A DNA stretch of 64,000 bases from JBBTCX01 sp964494205 (GCA_964494205.1 CAZBRD010000023.1:5407-69406), one strand, 5' to 3'. Shown: positions 50,593 to 59,658, counted from the first letter of the stretch. Translations and numbers: made by a program. Notes: generated by a model not told the origin, from the sequence alone.

Positions 50593-52963
50593 GAATGCAC
50601 CCAGGCACAACACGAACTGTGACGGTGGGATCGCTACCGGACAAATTCAGGGCGCCCAGCGCACTTGGTTTGCCCGCCAGAGCATCACGAAGCAGAGGAA
50701 AGCCGGGCGGATCTGCGATGGAGATGAATAGGGTTACGCCGTCGGCCAAATCCTCTGTTGCCGCGATAAACGCTTGCGAATGCTCTTTGAAGTACTCGGC
50801 AAGCTTTGGAATCACCCAGGACTCCAGCCGACCCAACAACATTGTTGAAATATGGGCGGGGAGTCTTCGAAAAGCTGATGCCCATTGATTCGGAGTGACG
50901 GACGGGTGAACGATTTTCAAGCGTCCAAGCCGCCGAACTAACGCGGACTTCAGTCCGCGATTGATAGTTGCCCTTAGCCGCGACATAATCGTCCCAATAT
51001 GGGCTTTCTGTCGCAGCTGTGCCGCCAACTCCTGCGATCTTGGCTCGCTGACGCACAGCTTTAGTCGGATTTGGTTTGTCGAAAAATCAAGGGTAACCTT
51101 TAAGCGAGTTCTGTGTCGCTTTTTGATACTTTGCCTTGCTCCAACTGGGCGAGGCCGCATACCAGGAACGACTAGCCGGTAGAAACGTTGCCCAACCTTG
51201 GTTCGCAAGGGGCTCGCTAGGAATTCGGGTTCCGCTTCGCGGCCCAAATCTGGTTCCCCGAGCAGGGACTCCGCGGCCTCGGGCGTCAACGGGTGTAGTT
51301 CCGTGCCAAGATCCGAACGGCCCAGCGATGATGTTTGCCCTTCGAGCCTGACCACGTCAGTCAATGTTGTTCCGGGAAGACTCTCGAATAAATGCAATTC
51401 TGCCTCGACATCTTCGCCGGATGGGATTCCGAAATCTTCCTCTAAGAACTGTGCAAGAGGAATTCCACCAAACGATTCGACCGCCCCCGCTTTAGGTGGA
51501 GTCAGCTTTGCTTGGATTACTTGCGAGTATTTTTTGTATCGTTTCCTACTATTGCGCAGCGGCATCAATATCCAAGTTCCTCTAAGCACCCTTGCCTCGC
51601 GAAGCTTGGGGCGTTTTCGATATGCGGCATCCGGAAGGATCGGTGGAAGATTCGCCGCAGCCGCTTGCTCGAAGGCCTCCAAAGCGAAGCCTTCCAACAG
51701 TTCCTCATTGTCTAGCACATAGTCTGGCAGAGCAGCGACTCGACGTACTGTCTCTTCCACCGTTGCAGCGACGGCCGAACCTGCTGCGGCACCCTCATCT
51801 TCAGCTGAAACCTCCAAATGTATCAGGCGAAGCCCTGCGTCGACTATTGCTCGCGAAAGCGGCTGTGCGAACTCCGGGCCCACTAGTTTGCGAATGAGTT
51901 TCGCCAATAGCTTCGCGAGGAATCTGACGACTCGCTTTCGGCCGATCAGACGAAGACCGAGTTTCAGCATCGGCAGTATCGCAGGAAGGAAGTTTTCGAC
52001 TTGGGGCGTGGGGTCTTCATCGCCTTTCAAGTTGCGAATTCCCGCCACGAACTCTTCTCTTGCGGCATCGAGTTGAGCAAGTGCATCGCTTCCGGACTCT
52101 TGCGAGTCCGTGACAACCCTTGCAATTTCAGAGTCTTGCTCAGCATCACTGCTGGCATAGAGGAGGCTGGCGACTTGTTCGTTGAACTCCTGTTGGATCT
52201 CGCTTACCCTTGGCGATTCTTCGCCTTCGATCTCAGCATCGGGGGCGTCTTTCAGAATGCCGACCTTACGCCCGAATCGTCGAGCAATAGGTTGAAGGGT
52301 TGGTGGCAACTTTCGAATGGCGAAACGGAGCACTCTGCGCAAGAGGGGACGAATCAATGCCTTGAGTTTGCGCAGAATCGGCCCGAGGGCAAAGCGACCA
52401 ACAAAGCGAATGCCTTTCTTGGCGATGTTGACCGCCTTCTTAGCCACCTTCTTAACGAACCGGCCGATCTTCTTAAAGAAATCTTCAAATGTCGGGCTTA
52501 GTTCAGAAGCAGGTTGCCACCCATCGATAAGTGATTCGATTTCTGCTTCCACGAGGGTTGCTGGATCACGATCTCCCCAACGCTCTTCCAAAGCACCGAG
52601 CATTCGGTCAGTTTCTTGAGCTGCAGATTCGAAGTGCTTCTCAATCGCACGCTCGTCACTCGGAGAGAGGGACCATTGGTTCGAAGAGCGCCCCGATAAT
52701 CGTCCCTCATACAAAGCAGCGGCATCATTGGCCAACTCGGAAAGCGTTTCGTCGAACTCCTCGTCGTAGAGTTCATTCAAAAACGTTGCATGATCCTCAC
52801 CCTCCGAATCTGCTTCTGCAGACCATTCGTCTGTCTCGTAAATGGAAAGGAACGGACGACCGACGGCAGACAGGACTGGCGTTTCTTGATTTGGACCCTC
52901 AAACTCCGACTCAAAGCTTGCAAGGTCGACAAACGGCGAATTGGTTTTTCCAGTCGGACTCAT
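50585..52963 (-). CDS. large protein with acidic N-terminus and cationic amphipathic segments (first gene of the island operon)
   Basis: 792 residues from ATG 52963, which has GAGGAAG 6 bases upstream; ATG 52993 with GGGA is a possible earlier start. Counted from 52993, residues 18-100 are acidic (TNSPFVDLASFESEFEG; LYDEEFDETLSELAND). Residues 172-247 are a dense Lys/Arg amphipathic helix region (FKKIGRFVKKVAKKAVNIAK, then RKLKALIRPLLRRVLRF), and 341-371 a second one (LKLGLRLIGRKRVVRFLAKL). The segments look like cationic membrane-active peptides. The rest is beta-rich, including RFYRLVVPGMRPRPVGAR. No known enzyme motif. Possible roles: membrane-disrupting effector, or nucleic-acid or polyanion binder. 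Gene overlaps the protease gene by 8 bp. Confidence 0.72.
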   Translation of the reverse strand: MSPTGKTNSPFVDLASFESEFEGPNQETPVLSAVGRPFLSIYETDEWSAEADSEGEDHATFLNELYDEEFDETLSELANDAAALYEGRLSGRSSNQWSLSPSDERAIEKHFESAAQETDRMLGALEERWGDRDPATLVEAEIESLIDGWQPASELSPTFEDFFKKIGRFVKKVAKKAVNIAKKGIRFVGRFALGPILRKLKALIRPLLRRVLRFAIRKLPPTLQPIARRFGRKVGILKDAPDAEIEGEESPRVSEIQQEFNEQVASLLYASSDAEQDSEIARVVTDSQESGSDALAQLDAAREEFVAGIRNLKGDEDPTPQVENFLPAILPMLKLGLRLIGRKRVVRFLAKLLAKLIRKLVGPEFAQPLSRAIVDAGLRLIHLEVSAEDEGAAAGSAVAATVEETVRRVAALPDYVLDNEELLEGFALEAFEQAAAANLPPILPDAAYRKRPKLREARVLRGTWILMPLRNSRKRYKKYSQVIQAKLTPPKAGAVESFGGIPLAQFLEEDFGIPSGEDVEAELHLFESLPGTTLTDVVRLEGQTSSLGRSDLGTELHPLTPEAAESLLGEPDLGREAEPEFLASPLRTKVGQRFYRLVVPGMRPRPVGARQSIKKRHRTRLKVTLDFSTNQIRLKLCVSEPRSQELAAQLRQKAHIGTIMSRLRATINRGLKSALVRRLGRLKIVHPSVTPNQWASAFRRLPAHISTMLLGRLESWVIPKLAEYFKEHSQAFIAATEDLADGVTLFISIADPPGFPLLRDALAGKPSALGALNLSGSDPTVTVRVVPGCIHE

Positions 52964-54094
52964 ATGCTTCCTCGGCTGTTTAGCGACCGACATTCAAATC
53001 CCACTTGGTACGTTAATCAACGTATCGACCTCCAATTCAATTGCAAGCTTTTTTTTGAAAGACTTTCGTACTAATACCATTGATCAGGCAAGATTGATAT
53101 GTGAAATATTCAATTGTCTTTCGTGAACGTCAAGGAATACCTGCCTGTGAATCATCATTGCACTGCCACTGCAGCACTATGGGTTTTGGTCGATCCGTGC
53201 GAACGAGAGGTATCCAGTCTAGTGCTCATTCCCAATTGCAGGGAACCTGCAAGGCAACACTCGGGCGCTCGGCGTTCGCCAGCCACAATTGCAAGTACCG
53301 CGGTGGCCAGGTTTTGTTAGTCTTCATTTCGCCTTCTTTTCCGAAATTTGTTTTTCTCAACTTGGCGAGCACTTGGCGCCAAGCTTTCGATGTCCAATTC
53401 TCTTTACAGGCAGGCGGACAATTCCAAAGGCCGCCCACCAGCTAATGACACCCAAAGAAACTGCCGGCGCTAGCGCAACAGAAAAATTGCATCGACAATG
53501 GCTACAAGTGGTGCCACTAGACTAGTCCGGGGCAATCACGGGGTTCACGCGGATACTTCTCAGTTCGATCTGGCTATTGCAGTCGGGATTGACGACGTTT
53601 GGAAAGGGAATGGCAGCGTACGTTCTTGTTGCGCGCTGGATGCTGCTCGAAATCACGTATCGGAACGATCGTCTCAAGTATTTCGACTCGTGGTGTTCGA
53701 GGAGAAGTCCGCCAGCGAGGCAGCGAGGGCATTCGTTCCAATCCCATCGTCAATAATATGTTGGTTAACTGAGAACTGAATGGAGACGCCTCGGAGTGCC
53801 AAACATAAAGCACTGTCGTCAAACCATTTACTTACGACCAGGCGGGGAGAGAGCCCTTCTCCCGGCCCACTTCCTACATATCTTTCAATACTGGTCCCGC
53901 CTAGCCGGTACGACTTCCGCAGTTGTTGCGGAAGTTTGCCGTCGCAAAACATGAGACTTATCCGTTGCCGCGTACTCCGCACACTGACAAACTTGCGCGC
54001 AATCTCGATTCGTATTTTCATGTTTGGATCGACTACAATCAGGCCGAACGTCGCTTACTTTCAGACTGAGAACAATGGGAAAGGCAGGCTTTGG
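52964..54094. other. 1.1-kb region without a convincing gene
   Basis: Short frames exist on both strands, but none has a ribosome site with family-like sequence. It should hold the promoter of the five-gene operon, near the A+T-rich stretch with an 8-T run at about 53050-53060. A 9-bp hairpin ACTTCCGCA-GTTGT-TGCGGAAGT lies at 53913-53935. The region may hold decayed mobile-element sequence. Confidence 0.45.
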
Positions 54095-54487
54095 ATGAGC
54101 GAGTGGGACTCGAAAGAGTTTGATAGCAATGAAGAATCGGGTGGAGAGATAGAACTAACGAACTCGCGCGCGCCGCGCAGCGCGTGGAAACCAGGCCAAT
54201 GCGGTAACCCAATGGGACGTCCGAAGGGCAGCCGAAACAAACACGCGATCCTGCGTAACGAACTCTACCGCTTCGTCGAAGAGTCACCGGGTGGGATGAA
54301 GGCTTTCCTGGCCAAGGTTTTCCAGGAGCAGCCCGTGGAGTACCTGCGGCTCATGGTCAAGCTGGAACCCAGAGAGAGATTCGTGCACCAAGAATCTAAG
54401 CGACTCGTTCTTAACTTTGTCCAGGCAATCCCCCCGCGGACAACTACGCTGCCGACTTGCGAATCCGCGGGTTCAACAGGCGAATGA
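54095..54487 (+). CDS. DUF5681-domain protein
   Basis: 130 residues from ATG 54095 (MSEWDSKEFDSNEESGGE). The domain hallmark is WKPGQCGNPMGRPKGSRNKHAILRNEL, a basic Gly/Pro/Lys motif found in small proteins of phages and other mobile elements; it may contact DNA. The C-terminal half is helical, with KAFLAKVFQEQPVEYLRLMVKLEPRE. The 3' end overlaps the convergent recombinase gene by 44 bp. A frame back to 53780 is open but looks non-coding. Confidence 0.7.
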   Translation: MSEWDSKEFDSNEESGGEIELTNSRAPRSAWKPGQCGNPMGRPKGSRNKHAILRNELYRFVEESPGGMKAFLAKVFQEQPVEYLRLMVKLEPRERFVHQESKRLVLNFVQAIPPRTTTLPTCESAGSTGE

Positions 54488-55142
54488 CCGCGGAGTGCGA
54501 CCAGCGTACAGCCACTTGTTTGGTAGGAACACCGCGGCGAGTAAGTTCATCGGCAATTGCTCGCAACGTCATCCCCGTGGCGCGCATATCGCGCACTTCT
54601 GAGATGATCTGCTGTTCATTGGGATCTACTTCGAGGGTCACTTGATCTGGTCCTAGGCTCCAACCAAATGGAACTGTACCCACTCGTTGCCCGCGGCTGG
54701 CCTTTTGGGTCAATGCCGTGACCGTGCGCTCTGCGATCAGATCCCGCTCAAACTCCGCCAACACCGCCAGCATTCGAAAGACAAGCTTTCCCGTAGCGGA
54801 TGTTGTGTCGATCTTCTCCGACAAACTCACCAAGTCGGCGCCTGACTTGTTCAGTCGCTCCGCGATACCGATTGCATCCTTGGTAGATCGCGCCAACCGG
54901 GATAATGAATACACTACCAGAACGGCACCCGGTACATTGCACACTTCACTCAACGCCAACTGCAGCGCCGGTCGATTGTCGGCGCGCTTGCCAGATAGCC
55001 CTGAATCTATGTGCACACCAGCTAGTGTGCAACCGTTCGCCTGACACCACGCTTCGATGCGTGCGCGTTGAGCGTCGATACTCACGCCGTCGATTGCCTG
55101 GCCTGCCGTGCTGACTCTTACATACCCCATCGCCTTTGACAT
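54444..55142 (-). CDS. serine recombinase (resolvase/invertase family)
   Basis: 232 residues from ATG 55142; GAGGAG 7 bases upstream decides this start over ATG 55157. The catalytic Ser is in GYVRVSTAGQ, with Gln/Arg motif VSIDAQRARIEAW, then SGLSGKRADNRPAL, LVVYSLSRLARS and FRMLAVLAEFERDLIAERT. The C-terminal part (GMTLRAIADELTRRGVPTKQ...WSHSAVIRLL) is the helix-turn-helix-like recombinase domain start. At this size it is a small resolvase/invertase and not a large integrase. It may mobilise or maintain the island. Confidence 0.87.
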   Translation of the reverse strand: MSKAMGYVRVSTAGQAIDGVSIDAQRARIEAWCQANGCTLAGVHIDSGLSGKRADNRPALQLALSEVCNVPGAVLVVYSLSRLARSTKDAIGIAERLNKSGADLVSLSEKIDTTSATGKLVFRMLAVLAEFERDLIAERTVTALTQKASRGQRVGTVPFGWSLGPDQVTLEVDPNEQQIISEVRDMRATGMTLRAIADELTRRGVPTKQVAVRWSHSAVIRLLNPRIRKSAA

Positions 55143-55415
55143 GTGCTCACTCCTCATTCACGTTGCGTCAAGTACATTGTACACGATACACGGTGTGAAC
55201 TGAAGTCATTTCCACGAGCTAGTGCCAGCCATTGACACTCCGATGAATTGGGCCGTTCGTCGAAACGGCGATTTGCGGAATGGCCCAATCGGCCCAAATC
55301 ACAGGCGACCACGAATAGCGTGTCTTTACTCTGAACGACTACTGCTTGATTTTCGTTGAGTTTGTGTGCGTCTCAAGAATGCGTTTCGCGAAAAACGCCA
55401 ACCTAGAGGGGATGT
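55143..55415. other. intergenic region with short GGCCCAATCGGCCCA repeat
   Basis: The 15-bp GGCCCAATCGGCCCA occurs at 55282-55296 and again at 55427-55441, where a further TTCGGCCCA follows. No gene is seen between the recombinase gene and 55416. It includes the recombinase promoter region. Confidence 0.4.
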
Positions 55416-55928
55416 GTGTTCCTACCGGCCCAATCGGCCCATTCGGCCCACTGGTGCTGGGATGTGGTTGCAAGCGTAATCATTTCGGTTGCAGAGTGGT
55501 ACCGCGGCAATCCCGACTCGAACAACAACGTGATGGAGTTCATGACTCATGGCAGCAGCTTGGACACAACGGAGCGGTTGTGTCCAAAGAATCAGCCATC
55601 GCGCGCAAGTCGGCCCGGCCATTTGTGGTGTCCATGCCAAGAACGCGAGCAGGCTTATGAGCTTGCCAAAATGCGTTGTATGCCATCGTGTGACACTGGC
55701 ACACATGTCCGCGGCCTTGAGGACTACCCCCACCCCTGGGCGTACCTGGGTCCCCAAAAGAATCGAAACCCCGATGCGCCGTACCACCCTACCAGAAATA
55801 TGCTGAGCCGTTTTTCGAGATACGGTGACTCTTGGAAAGAGGGTCATCCATGCAAAATGAAGAACAATCCTCGCGTTATTCGAATGTCAAATGACCAGTA
55901 CTGGGTTTCGTTTCACACACTGGGCTGA
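55416..55928 (+). CDS. hypothetical protein, possibly real
   Basis: 170 codons with GTG start and GAGGGG 6 bases before it, ending 7 bp before a hairpin. Codon use looks ordinary for this DNA. The product has nine Cys residues (e.g. LWCPCQEREQAYELAKMRCMPSC) and ends SNDQYWVSFHTLG, with no family I know. The first 30 residues are encoded by the GGCCCA repeat and may not be translated. It could be a degenerate element remnant. Confidence 0.35.
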   Translation: MFLPAQSAHSAHWCWDVVASVIISVAEWYRGNPDSNNNVMEFMTHGSSLDTTERLCPKNQPSRASRPGHLWCPCQEREQAYELAKMRCMPSCDTGTHVRGLEDYPHPWAYLGPQKNRNPDAPYHPTRNMLSRFSRYGDSWKEGHPCKMKNNPRVIRMSNDQYWVSFHTLG

Positions 55929-55935
55929 AACAAAC

Positions 55936-55978
55936 GTTCCCCCCTGACCACCAGATACTGGGTGGACCAGAGGGGAAC
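55936..55978 (-). terminator. hairpin terminator for the Cys-rich hydrolase gene
   Basis: Arms GTTCCCCCCTGACCACC and GGTGGACCAGAGGGGAAC pair with few mismatches. On the minus strand the stem is followed by GTTTGTTTCAG, a T-rich tract, about 30 bp after the stop of the minus-strand gene. Confidence 0.6.
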
Positions 55979-56008
55979 CGAATTGAAACTGAATCCGTAG
56001 ACAGCGTG

Positions 56009-58537
56009 CTACCGCTTGCGCAATGGAACCAGACCCAACAACAGCGACATGACCCCAAGATTAATAGCTCCCATGGCTCCACACATCGTCATTGTCGGAA
56101 CGCCTTGATCCACGGGCGGGTCGACAGCAACATCACCGTCCGGTTCGCATCGATTACCGCTGCAATGCTGCCCTTCGAGACAGGACAGAGCATTGTTCTG
56201 GCAAATGCCTTCTTCGCACCTGTCGGTCGTACATGAGTCCTCATCGTTACATTCCGAGTCGGATTGGCACGGCGCTGCCCCTCCGGTCTGGCGCTCTACG
56301 AATTGAACGCTTTCGGAAACTAACCCACCGGCCGTGTTAGACCCTGAATAGACTACAAGGTGAAGATGGTTGGGTATGATCCCGCACTGGCATACATTGC
56401 TGATTCGGCCGATAGGAGTGTCTTCACCAACCAGCTCACCGTCGCCGACGAAGATTGGGTTCATATGAAGGTAACCGCTCCACCATTTTTCTCCCGCTGT
56501 ATCGTGTTCGACTAGCACGGCGCCTGAAACCGCACCAGGACGATGGTTTCCCGCGTATTTTACAACCTTTCCCGGCCTGATCGGATAGACAAGCTCGCCA
56601 GCATCAGCATCTGAAACCAAGTTGATGTCGTACGCAAACGTGTCGTCTGAATTACTTATGCCTCCATGCTCGCGGTGCAAGTCCGTTTGGTGCTGGCAAA
56701 ACGTCCACAATCCTCGCTGTCCCACGCAGGCAGGGTTCTCGACTCCGGTGACACGGTAACCGCCAATTACCGGAGCAAGCACTGTCCTGATTTCGGTGCC
56801 AAGGAGCTGTTCTACAGCGTCTTGGGCTTCGTCCTGGTACTCAAGGTATGATTCATTCAGATAGGCCGACCAGTGGAGCCAACTGTTCGGCGTTTGAAAT
56901 AGCGCAAACGCGGCTTGCGCGTTCGCGGCCGGACTATTCAACAAACTGCAGCCCTCTTCAGGTGTCGAAGCAAATGAGGGGTGTGCGAGGATGTTGATCT
57001 GCCACAAGCCACGTGAGTCTTCGACCACCCCCAGACAGTTCTGACACCAGGCGCCTATCCGAAAGTCCGATTCAGCCCTGGCGATGGCAATGGCGGTTTC
57101 TAGATCGTCATCTCTAAACCCCGCATCGTAGGCATATTCCGCAACAGTAAGCGCGCTCAACCTAGTACCTGATGGATTGCAATCGGTCGCCTCTTCTTGC
57201 TGACATTCGTGGTTATTGTCGCATTCCTCGCCGGCTGGGCACGACAACGGCACACAGCGGTTATCTTGGCACTGTTCGCAGGACCCACATTGGGTGTGGC
57301 TCGAGCAAAAACCATTGATCGTACTGCATGCGTGGTTGCTATTACACTGCTGACCAATCGGACACGTGAGCGTGACGCAGGCGTTGTTTTGACAAGTCTG
57401 GCACGGGCCGCATTGGGAGTTGTTCGAACAGAAACCCGGATCCGATTCGCAGGCATGGTTGTTATTGCATCGTTGACCCACTGTGCAGGAGATTGCCATG
57501 CAGACGTTGTTCTGACATGTCTGGCACGGACCACAGTACGAGTTGTTTGAACAGAAACCAGGAATTGAGGCACACCCGTGGTTACCGTCACATTGCTGGC
57601 CTATGGGACACGAGAGCGCGACACAAACATTGTTCTGACAGGTTTGGCACGATGCGCAGCCTGCGCTACTCGAACAAAAGTCAGGAATCGATTCGCAAGA
57701 ATGATTGTTATTACATTGCTGGCCTGTTGGACACGAGAGCGTGGTGCACACGTTGTTTTGGCACGACTGACATGCCCCGCATCCCGAGTTACTTGAACAG
57801 TAGTTGGGAATCGATTGGCACGCATGGTTGTTGCATTGCTGACCCATCGGACACGTGAACGGGACACAGGTGTTATTCTGGCACGTCTCACACGGACCGC
57901 AGGCCGAGTTGCTCGAACAAAAATTAGGAATTGATTCGCACCCATGGTCGTCATCGCATCGTTGGCCGGTTGGACACGTGACCGGAACACAGTCATCGCC
58001 CTGGCACTTTTCGCAATCGTCACAATCGGAGTCGTCCGAACAGCCTTCCACGGTGTAGTGAATGGTGATGTTCCAGCTGTCAATCCGACCGGAGTCGAGA
58101 TGGCAACAATCCTCCGCCAAAAGGCACCATTGCTGGTTTACGAGAAGGCCGTTGGCGGCCGTAATTCCAGAGACTTGATCCGAGGGGTTGTCGGCGGGGC
58201 CGCCTTCATGATCCCAGAGAATTGCAACATCGGATAAATACACCGCTAAATCGGCGCTGTAGGAATGAACGCATTGGAAACCGACGTCGATTGACGTGAT
58301 GACTGCGGTCGGTGGTGCGTTTGAGATATCGATGCAACTCTGGGCAAGGAATCCGCAGCAGCCCGAGGCAGGGTTCGCGCACGCATTACCCGTGCAAGAG
58401 CCGTCGGGGATTGGAACGTCTGTCCCTTTACTGGCAGAAACAGACTGTGCGAACACGCACGCAGCACCCAGCGAATAGCAGTACCCCAGACAGCAGCAAA
58501 CCAAAACTTTTCTTACATGTGGATTGACCGTTCTCAT
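56009..58537 (-). CDS. secreted Cys-rich peptidoglycan hydrolase-like protein with CGAMG C-terminal anchor
   Basis: 842 residues; AGGAG 6 bases before the ATG. A signal peptide (VLVCCCLGYCYSLGAACVFAQ) is followed by a P/homoB-like beta domain (70-165), seven Cys-rich repeats of about 41 residues (166-450, CSSNSGCGACQSCQNNVC type), a lysozyme/transglycosylase-like domain (Glu489 in AIARAESDF, RGLWQIN 509-515), and an M23-like domain (637-730: YDINL with D637, HLH 724-726). The first M23 His is missing (TFAYD), so zinc binding is uncertain. A second short Cys segment leads to the tail MCGAMG, hydrophobic helix and PLRKR. Likely anchored outside the cell and acting on peptidoglycan. Confidence 0.8.
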   Translation of the reverse strand: MRTVNPHVRKVLVCCCLGYCYSLGAACVFAQSVSASKGTDVPIPDGSCTGNACANPASGCCGFLAQSCIDISNAPPTAVITSIDVGFQCVHSYSADLAVYLSDVAILWDHEGGPADNPSDQVSGITAANGLLVNQQWCLLAEDCCHLDSGRIDSWNITIHYTVEGCSDDSDCDDCEKCQGDDCVPVTCPTGQRCDDDHGCESIPNFCSSNSACGPCETCQNNTCVPFTCPMGQQCNNHACQSIPNYCSSNSGCGACQSCQNNVCTTLSCPTGQQCNNNHSCESIPDFCSSSAGCASCQTCQNNVCVALSCPIGQQCDGNHGCASIPGFCSNNSYCGPCQTCQNNVCMAISCTVGQRCNNNHACESDPGFCSNNSQCGPCQTCQNNACVTLTCPIGQQCNSNHACSTINGFCSSHTQCGSCEQCQDNRCVPLSCPAGEECDNNHECQQEEATDCNPSGTRLSALTVAEYAYDAGFRDDDLETAIAIARAESDFRIGAWCQNCLGVVEDSRGLWQINILAHPSFASTPEEGCSLLNSPAANAQAAFALFQTPNSWLHWSAYLNESYLEYQDEAQDAVEQLLGTEIRTVLAPVIGGYRVTGVENPACVGQRGLWTFCQHQTDLHREHGGISNSDDTFAYDINLVSDADAGELVYPIRPGKVVKYAGNHRPGAVSGAVLVEHDTAGEKWWSGYLHMNPIFVGDGELVGEDTPIGRISNVCQCGIIPNHLHLVVYSGSNTAGGLVSESVQFVERQTGGAAPCQSDSECNDEDSCTTDRCEEGICQNNALSCLEGQHCSGNRCEPDGDVAVDPPVDQGVPTMTMCGAMGAINLGVMSLLLGLVPLRKR
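57188..58042. repeat. seven tandem ~123-bp Cys-rich coding repeats
   Basis: The units encode CxxxxxCGxCxxCQNNxCxxxxCPxGQQCNNNHxCxxIxxF. The DNA identity between neighbouring units is visible (recurring TTGTTCTGACAnGTCTGGCAnGG on the plus strand). This explains many open frames on the other strand. Confidence 0.75.
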
Positions 58538-58968
58538 TTCACTCTCCTAGCTTTCAATTACGGACTTTGACAGTAAACATGCCACTCAACTTGCCGTCGT
58601 CTTGATCAGTACCTGCCACCCAATGCGTTCATGGCATAAGACCGAACGGAGTCGACTCGAATCCTGAGTAACCTAGTTGCGTGAAGAGATGCTCGAGTTG
58701 CTGCAGGCGAATCTCGATTGCAAGTTCCACGCTCTATTGGGCAAGCCGAAAAAGGAACCGCTATTCACGCAGAAAGATTCCTACGTTTTGGCAAGGCTTG
58801 GAGGGAACATGCTTAGGGTTTAGCAATTGCCGGCCTTGGCTTGGTGAAACGGCTTCAATTACATACAGAAAACAGTCACATGCGGAGGAGATCCAAAGTT
58901 GCGATCGCCAGTTATTACAGCTATACTGATGCCCACATCGGGCCGGGATTCCTATCTGGGTATTCAAA
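58538..58968. other. intergenic region with no gene seen
   Basis: 431 bp between divergent genes. It should carry the promoters of the Cys-rich hydrolase gene and the sigma factor operon. No clear motif was recognised; short frames here lack family-like sequence. Confidence 0.45.
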
Positions 58969-59595
58969 ATGGCGGATCGAAGCGACAACGAACTTATTTT
59001 TTTAGCGCAAGCGAGTGATTCTGCCGCGCTGACGGAGCTATTAAAGAGGCACGCCGCGACGGTTCGCAGCCGGCTACAACCGTTGTTGCCGGCGCAATGG
59101 CGCGCCGAGGTTACCGACGACGACGTCATGCAACAGACGTTTCAGGATGTCGTCTGCGGCATCAAGCGGTTTGAGCCAAGCGGTGATGGTTCGTTCCTGG
59201 CATGGATGACCAAAGTGGCACGTAACAACATACAAACTGCGATCAAAGGCCTCGAAGCCGAAAAACGAGGCGGTGGCTGGAAGCGGATTACGCCCGTCGG
59301 CTCCGACGAATCCTATTGTGCGCTCTATGAGCTGGCTGGTGCGACGTCGATGACACCTAGTCGCTTGGCCGCGAAAATTGAGGGAGCAAAGGCCGTGAAG
59401 GCGGCCCTTGAGCAAATGCCCGAACACTATCGCACCATCCTTCAAGAGCATTTCATTGAAGGCGAGGAGATCGCCACGATCGCGACAAAGCTCGGTAAAT
59501 CTCCGGGATCGTGTCATATGACCAAAGCCCGGGCCCTCGAAGTTATGGCCGAATTACTCGGGACGCCCGGAAAGTACCTTAGTCAGTTGGGCTAA
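58969..59595 (+). CDS. ECF-type RNA polymerase sigma factor
   Basis: 208 residues. Region 2 is DNELIFLAQASDSAALTELLKRHAATVRSRL to TDDDVMQQTFQDVVCGIKRFEPSGDGSFLAWMTKVARNNI; region 4 is ALEQMPEHYRTILQEHFIEGEEIATIATKLGKSPGSCHMTKARAL, a helix-turn-helix. This matches the planctomycetal ECF groups that sit beside Ser/Thr kinases. No anti-sigma factor gene is seen; activity is probably controlled by phosphorylation through the next gene product. It heads the four-gene unit. Confidence 0.87.
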   Translation: MADRSDNELIFLAQASDSAALTELLKRHAATVRSRLQPLLPAQWRAEVTDDDVMQQTFQDVVCGIKRFEPSGDGSFLAWMTKVARNNIQTAIKGLEAEKRGGGWKRITPVGSDESYCALYELAGATSMTPSRLAAKIEGAKAVKAALEQMPEHYRTILQEHFIEGEEIATIATKLGKSPGSCHMTKARALEVMAELLGTPGKYLSQLG

Positions 59596-59658
59596 GCACA
59601 CGAGTCGCGCAGCTCGTTCCCTGTGCATGCAACTATCGTTTTGGAAGAGGCCACAATC

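Noticed and set aside
43148..52963. Idea that the island is a complete contractile injection system
   Set aside because: No sheath, tube, baseplate, PAAR or AAA+ gene is present in the window; only possible cargo genes are seen.
53674..54021. 115-codon minus-strand frame
   Set aside because: No ribosome site, no recognisable domain, and overlapping frames on both strands are equally good; not supported as a gene.
57188..58042. Regular 123-bp repeats considered as a CRISPR array or satellite
   Set aside because: They encode Cys-rich repeats in frame within a secreted protein, and similarity covers the whole unit.
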